A stretch of 64,000 nucleotides of DNA, taken from NCBI RefSeq assembly GCF_964656455.1, contig NC_135714.1, forward strand, positions 120,099,631-120,163,630. Direction: 5' to 3'. Source of the stretch: Halichoerus grypus (taxonomy: Eukaryota > Chordata > Mammalia > Carnivora > Phocidae). The notes under the pieces are model-generated. The model saw only the letters and a list, made by a program, of their open reading frames with translations. It did no database searches and was not told where the DNA came from. Below, one piece after another: positions 58,375 to 64,000 of this stretch; the first letter of the stretch is position 1; each line of letters opens with the position of its first letter. A program made the translations under genes and the position numbers.

Positions 58375-59448
58375 CTGTATGAACAGTAAGATGATAAAAA
58401 AAATAATAAAATTTTGGGAATTTAAAAGATACTTAAACAGGTTCACTTCATCAGTGTCACTAAAGGAGACCACTGTCCCAACAGCTCTGCCTTTAAATGT
58501 TTTCTCCCCTTCAGACGAAACACAGAAGACACCTAAAGATATGGAAACCTGAGAGTAAGCACTGATCAGGTGGGTTCAGAAACTCTCCTAACGCTGTCTC
58601 CAGTTAGAAGTAGCAACATTTCTCCCACTCAGGTCTCTGGATTGGGACTTGAGCACACCCTCCGCTCGTCTCCCTCCTAGAACCTGCACTTCACAGGGTA
58701 ACCTAGATCTTGTTAGGATACTAGGTTACAGTTGTTAAGTTGCAATGATTTGAGAGCCTTCGTATGCCCCTGGAGGTCTGATGTAACCACCTCCTATAAT
58801 AGGCAAAAATGATCCTCACTCACTTCAATTATGAATGAGATGTGAAAGGGGATGATCGCTGGAGAGAAGAGCTGCCTGGCTCTCGCAAGCACAGCTGCCT
58901 TGAAATGTAATGGGATGAGGTCATCCTCACAGCCTCCGAGCAAGTCACTGCACTTGGGTCAGTGGTGAGAAGCATTAAGTCACCTCGCCTGGCAAGCTCC
59001 ACACTGAAACCACCCAGCCTTGTAGCATATGTAACCGGCACTGTTCTCCGCTCACAACTGCAGGGCGTCACACGGAGGCGTGCCGTCAGGATGTGGTTGT
59101 AAAGATACTGGGCTAAATTCCTTCCCCTTCCCCTTTCATTCTTGCTCTGGCATTGTTAATGATCTTGCAGAAAACCATGTTTTATAAATCACTCATATAC
59201 ATATAGACAAATCGTATGCACTACTCATTCCAGAATTAAGGAATGATTTTCTGATTCCACTGGTTCAACCTTCAGGCATCTCCTCAGATTTCCAAGCTTT
59301 CTTTTCCTTGATTTCTTAACAGTGTCTTTTCTTCTCTTGGTCCTCTGTCACCAGCAATTCAAGGTAAGTCAGAATCTCACTCTGACTCCTGACAAAGAAG
59401 GGCGGGAGACATGAGTGTGTGTACAATTATACTCAGAACTGTAAGAGC

Positions 59449-59642
59449 GGGGCACCTGGGTGGCTCAGGCGTTGTTAAGCATCTGCCTTCGGCTCAGGTC
59501 ATGGTCCAGGGTCCTGGGATGGAGCCCCAGATTGGGCTCCCTGGTCAGCGGGAAGCCTGCTTCTCCCTCTCCCACTCCCCCTGCTTGTGTTCCCTCTCTC
59601 GCTGTGTCTGTCAAATAAAGAAATAAAATCTTAAAAAAAAAA
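59449..59642 (+). mobile_element. CAN-SINE, plus, with perfect 14-bp TSD
   Basis: Head GGGGCACCTGGGTGGCTCAG. The TSD AGAACTGTAAGAGC is at 59435-59448 and 59643-59656. Confidence 0.96.
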
Positions 59643-60264
59643 AGAACTGTAAGAGCAGAACTAAAATCTCCTTGAGGTGAGGTAGGCTTGAGGGGTTTCA
59701 GAACCACTGTTTAAGGAAAGGAAAAACAAAACCAAACCCAAGTTCGTTTTCTTTTATTTTAAGACTAAACACCAAAACTGCCTACACAGAATACCGATGG
59801 AGAGGCTGAAAAGCAGATTTGTTAGTGGGGAGGCAGCCCTGCGAAAACACGAAAGAACAGATTGCAGCTCTTTTTGGGCATTACCCATGGCCCACTTATT
59901 TGGGTAAAGGCAACTACGATGTCACGGAGAGAGCTAGAACTTAGGACACCTGGGTCCCCCTCCCTCTGCCACTAGCCAGTTGGGTGACTTTAGACAATTT
60001 GTTTAATCTGTAAAATGGAGATGAATGAAACATACACACACACACAAACACACACATCAAACCCTTATCCATCTCAGAGCAATGCTATAAAAATCCCAAG
60101 GAATCATGTCCTCAGAGATAATTTGGAAAAGAGGAAATATTTTTCAGATGCAAAGAACAATTCCCATTTGAAATATTTAAGAGAATGAGTCATTTTGGAG
60201 TTTACCAGAGGGCTTTAAAATATTATACACTTTAAATTTTTAAATAGTTACTGGAAAAATTTCT

Positions 60265-60451
60265 TTTTTTAAAAAGATTTTATTTATTTGAGAGAGAGCA
60301 AGCAAGTGTGAGTGGGGGTGGGGCAGAGGGTGAGGAAGAAGCAGACTCCTTGCCGAGCAGGGAGCCCGACTCGGGGCTCGATCCCAGGACCCCGAGATCA
60401 TGACCTGAGCCGAAGGCAGACGCTTAACCGACTGAGCCACCCACGCGCCCC
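60265..60451 (-). mobile_element. CAN-SINE, minus, with 19-bp TSD
   Basis: Reversed SINE of a longer-branch type (GAGAGAGCAAGCAAGTGTG body). The TSD AGTTACTGGAAAAATTTCT / AGTTGCTGGAAAAATTTCT is at 60246-60264 and 60452-60470, one mismatch. Confidence 0.95.
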
Positions 60452-60990
60452 AGTTGCTGGAAAAATTTCTAAAGTATACAATGCCCTTCCTTGTCTGTAA
60501 ACAGGTCCCTACTATCACCAGCTGTGACTGGCTGTGATAGATAGAGCCCTGTTAATGCCTGCCATGAGCCCTCCACCCCGGCCACCCGTGCTTGCTGGCC
60601 TCTCAGACGTGTGCACCTCAGGACAGAGGCACTCCTGGAGACCCACGGGACTGCTGAGCTTCTGCAGACCTGCCGGGCACAATTCTCAGCGTCTGTCTGA
60701 TCTTGTCTTCTGCCCCTGCCTATGTTGATTGCAGATGTGCCTTCCAGAGGCTGGTTTTCACACGGTCAGGCTACTGACTGCTATCTCACCATGCTCTGCC
60801 CTTGACCAGGTAGTCACTCGAGGTACTGGACTTTGAGTTCCTGTTACATTGGCTCTGGAATCCAACCTCAGCTCAACCTCACTAATCCTCAATTATCCTG
60901 AATAGAAAAGTCCATCAGCTACAAGACCTAGGATAGAACAGGTGTGCTTTCAGCTTTGCACATGTTGCCTTCAAAGTGTTCTTTCTGTAC

Positions 60991-61298
60991 CTCTGAAACA
61001 AATAATGCATTATATGTTAAAAAAAAAAAAAAGAGAAGAAGAAGAAGATAGCAGGAGGGAAAGAATGAAGGGGGGGAATCGGAGGGGGGAGATGAACCAT
61101 GAGAGATGATGGACTCTGAGAAACAAACTGAGGGTTCTAGAGGGGAGGGGGGTGGGGGGATGGGTTAGCCTGGTGATGGGTATTAAAGAGGGCACGTTCT
61201 GCATGGAGCACTGGGTGTTATATGCAAACAATGAATCATGGAACACTACATCAAAATCATGATGTAATGTATGGTGACTAACATAACATAATAAAAAA
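60991..61298 (+). mobile_element. Short L1 3' end with 18-bp TSD, dimer-type
   Basis: 308-bp L1 that begins 'ctctgaaacaaataatgcat', runs through the GAA-rich linker and one 3' unit, and ends in an A tail. The TSD AAAGTGTTCTTTCTGTAC at 60973-60990 recurs at about 61299-61316. The linker is the same one seen in 14772-15340. Confidence 0.92.
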
Positions 61299-61479
61299 AA
61301 AGTGTTCTTTCTGTACATATTCACGTAAGCACACCCACCCACCCACACACGCAGGGTAAAAATGGTGTATATGCATGCATATACTCATTCAACAAACATT
61401 TACTCATACTTCCAATTGTCATGGATAGAATACAAAGACATAATGGCTAATTCCCAACTTTTTCTTTTAAATATATACT

Positions 61480-61668
61480 TTTGAAGATTTTATTTATTCA
61501 TTTTTAGACAGAGAGAGAGAGAGCACAGGGGGCAGAAGAGAGGCAGAAGGAGAGGAAGAGGAAGAGGAGAGTGTGGAGCCCGACACATAGGACTCCATCC
61601 CACGACCCCGAGATCATGACCTAAGACAAAATCAATTGGATGTAACCAACTCCGCCACCCAGGCGCCC
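61480..61668 (-). mobile_element. CAN-SINE, minus, diverged
   Basis: 'gaagattttatttattcatt', a GA-rich body expanded with (GAG)n, and end CCACCCAGGCGCCCC. 'aaaatcaattggatgtaacc' replaces the usual GAAGGCAGACGCTTAAC. No clear TSD. Confidence 0.9.
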
Positions 61669-62851
61669 CTCCCATCTTTAAGTAGGCCAGCCGAGCACTC
61701 TTGTACCGAATTTCAGATTTACTATAAACATTGTTTCCCCACCTCCTGCCTTCTCTGCTGTCCCAGGACCTGCTGTGTCCCACCCCGTTGCACTGTCCAT
61801 CATTTCCGTGATCTCTACCTCCTACCACCTAACACCATTTGCACCATTGGCTCTTCTACTTCTTGCTGCCCAGAATGTAAATCCCCACATTTCTATCTTC
61901 TTTTGCTACCACTGCCCCCCACTGATGCTGCTAGTGCGGTTTCCATTCAGCTCTCCATCTCCTGTTGCTTCTCCCATACTTCTGAGGGTCACATAAAAAG
62001 ACTAGGCTTCTAGAGCTATCCTGAGCCACTCACTGCTCCCACGTACAGGAAAGGAGCCAATACGGCATATCTCCACAGCTTTAGGTCTTGCAACCCTTTC
62101 AGTGTACCCGGTGCCTTGGGCCTACTTCTGTACTACCAAACCGGTTTTGGAGGTTTCTTCTGGCTCTATCTACATCTAAGATATCAAAGTTCCAGAAGAC
62201 TGAACTCCAGATAAGGAAGGACTTTGTGTACCATTATATGAAACCATTATCACCATATTTGAGAAGAGAAAAAAGACACAAATGCCATCAGCCGATGGAA
62301 GTTTCAGGAACTACCTATGGATACATACCTATACCCAACAATACTTTCTAGGGCAAGTAATGAAATGTACCTTCTACGACAAAAGCACCACATTCTCTGA
62401 ACACTTTCCTAAATGTTCCAGGTTCTGGGGACTAGAAGTATGATCAATACCGACAAAGCAGAGCTGGATTCCCTGACCCAGCAGACAAGACAAATTCTGA
62501 AGATGCCACTCTTGTAAAAATTATTTGTGAAATCAGGTGTCCATTTCTGTACACTTCTCACTCCAGACCAAAGAGTCCACATTACCTCTCAGAGATCACA
62601 GAGCAAATGTCCTGCTGTTTGAGACCCACTGTTGCTTTGCTAGACCACTCTTCAGGAATGAGCTAAACTCCAAAGGAAAAATGTTGGAATCCTAAATGTT
62701 CCTTATAAATAGCTCTTTCCTTTCTTAAGACACTAAATACAAGTGCTGCAATATTTAAGATCTTGGAAGTTTTCTTTGGTTATTTTTTAAGGTGAGGTAA
62801 CATGGAGCTCTTGTGCTGTGAATAGGGACTGGTCTATTTACTCAGCAGTTT

Positions 62852-63041
62852 TTTTGTTTTGTTTTTTTAAGATTTTATTTATTTATTTGACAGAGAAACA
62901 CAGCGAGAGAGGGAATACAAGCAGGGGGAGTGGGAGAGGGAGAAGCAGGCTTCCTGCCGAGCAGGGAGACCGATACGGGGCTCGATCCCAGGACCCTGGG
63001 ATCATGACCTGAGCCAAAGGCAGATGCTTAACGGCGCCCCC
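62852..63041 (-). mobile_element. CAN-SINE, minus, missing tRNA A-box
   Basis: Reversed SINE with a perfect TSD ACTCAGCAGTTT (62840-62851 and 63042-63053). Near its head the sequence jumps from GCTTAACG to GCGCCCC, so about 14-16 bp covering GGTGGCTCAGT, the polymerase III A-box region, are absent. Confidence 0.94.
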
Positions 63042-63659
63042 ACTCAGCAGTTTGAACAGAAGGTGTTAGATGCTCAGAACAAGAAAGGAAGGGCTTGGCT
63101 GTCCATTTTCTGGAAAGGCTTCATTTACAGAGATACAGCAGGAAAAACAAGCTGACCTGACTGTGCAGTCAGCTGGCACAACAAAGAAAGCCAGTCTTGG
63201 GAAAGAGAATCCTCCAGAAGATCCACGTTAATCCAGGTTAAAGCATTCTGCTGTGGTAAAAACTAGATCAACACCTGATGGGCTTAAAGTTACTTAGAAA
63301 TTAATTTTAGAAAAATGGGAATCTTTTATCTTTTGGAGTGGTGGTTTTTGTTTTGTGTTGAAGAATACTAGCCACAGGCTCTGTGCATATATCCAGGCAA
63401 AATTTGAACGTTCTTTAAGATGATGAAAAATACAAAATCATCCTAGTCTAATTTCTCATCTAGCTTTAAATGTATCTTAAAGTACATAAAGGCTACTTGA
63501 AATAAAAAGGACGAAGCATTAAGATGGAACCATGATTTGATTCTATCATATCTGGCCTCTGAGGATTAAGAACAAAGGCTTACAGCCCTACTGATAGATA
63601 ATCAGCAGATATTTCTTTGTGATGCATGATTACCTAGCTCCAAAACCTATACTTAAGGA

Positions 63660-64000
63660 TGAATACCTACCATTTACATTGGCATGGATGGAACTGGAGG
63701 GGATTATGCTAAGTGAAATAAGTCAATCAGAGAACGACTGGTTTCACTCACATGTGGAATATAAGAAACAGTGCGGAGGATCATAGGGGAAGGGAGGGGA
63801 AACTGAATGGGAAGAAATCAGGGAGGGAGCCAAACCATGAGAGACTCTTGATTCTGAAAAACAAGGAAGAGGAGGTGGGTGGGGGGATGGGGCAACTGGG
63901 TGATGGGCATTAAGGAGGGTACGTGATGTGATGAGCACTGGGCATCATATGCAACTGATGAGTTATTGAACATTACATCTGAAACTAATGATGTACTGTA
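63660..64000 (+). mobile_element. L1 3' end, cut by window edge
   Basis: 'attggcatggatggaactgg', 'gtgaaataagtcaatcagag', 'gatcataggggaagggaggg' and 'gaaactaatgatgtactgta': single-unit L1 3' end. Its tail and right TSD are outside the window. Confidence 0.85.

Larger units (their letters stand above)
55020..56570 (+). repeat. Old L1 3' end, interrupted by nested SINEs
   Basis: 'ataaaaggctaatggccttt', 'gtcccatagaaaaataagtg', 'gatgttcaacttcactcata', 'caccagtgggaatgtaaact'-like and 'gatcctggattggatcatgg' are L1M 3' sequence. It contains the G run and a (CA)n (55534-55553), and is split by the SINE pair at 55859-56280. Confidence 0.75.
51420..58255 (-). other. Intron w1-w2
   Basis: 6.8 kb, very repeat-rich. 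It holds SINEs at 51473, 52672, 55859 (with another nested inside), 56903, 57389 and 57607, old L1 remnants (53200-53640, 55020-56570, 57840-58240), a TA microsatellite (52290-52351), and a 23-base G run (55412-55434). 54413-55019 has no recognised element. Confidence 0.8.
58375..64000 (-). other. Intron upstream of w1 (incomplete)
   Basis: 5.6 kb to the window edge. It holds SINEs (59449-59642, 60265-60451, 61480-61668, 62852-63041) and L1 3' ends (60991-61298, 63660-64000). No promoter, CpG island or start-codon exon is visible, so the intron continues beyond the window. Confidence 0.85.

Noticed and set aside
57382..57567. Frames of the type [20 protein letters not shown] repeated across the window
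   Set aside because: All are translations of CAN-SINE copies, which explains their similarity; not a gene family.

Overview
This window is nuclear DNA from a placental mammal. It is very likely a caniform carnivore outside the dog family (seal, bear or mustelid group). The evidence is about thirty tRNA-derived CAN-SINEs that begin with a 'GGCGCCTGGGTGGCTCAG'-type head and end in AATAAA/TCTTAAA tails; none has the dog-specific SINEC_Cf head. Carnivore-type L1 3' ends and many old MIR, L2, L1M and hAT remnants are also present.

One gene fills the window on the minus strand: TBC1D9, a GRAM-, TBC- and EF-hand-containing Rab GTPase-activating-protein family member. I resolved 19 coding exons, called w1 (58256-58374) to w19 (5020-5721) in transcription order. 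All have GT/AG borders and agreeing phases. Spliced, they give one open frame of 1178 complete codons plus a split first codon, ending in a TGA at 5020-5022. The start-codon exon and promoter lie to the right of the window. From what I recall of the human protein (about 1266 residues), roughly 80 N-terminal residues are missing. Residue numbers below count from the first complete codon of w1. GRAM-1 is in w2-w3 (about 64-131), GRAM-2 in w4-w5 (about 212-280), the TBC domain in w7-w10 (about 434-620) with both catalytic fingers intact in w8, and a canonical EF-hand loop in w14 (818-829). The 3' UTR runs to about 3580, with an AATAAA at 3600-3605 (minus).

Layout: 1-3580 is the 3' flank (an L2 and two SINEs). 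3580-10163 holds the 3' UTR and exons w16-w19. 10935-21458 holds w12-w15 in repeat-rich introns. 21459-34180 is the longest intron (12.7 kb). 34181-43077 holds w6-w11, the TBC core. 43972-51419 holds w2-w5, the GRAM region. 51420-58255 is a 6.8-kb intron. 58375-64000 is the start of the next upstream intron.

The most unusual structure is in the intron between w8 and w9. A U6 snRNA pseudogene is fused to the 3' end of an L1 and a further ~150-bp extension, all bounded by a 19-bp target-site duplication (17/19 identical) with a TTTT/A-type endonuclease site. I saw no other protein-coding gene, CRISPR array or novel defence-type system. The remaining interest is in nested retrotransposon insertions, a dimeric L1 3' end shared by two loci, and an antisense SINE close to the last splice acceptor.
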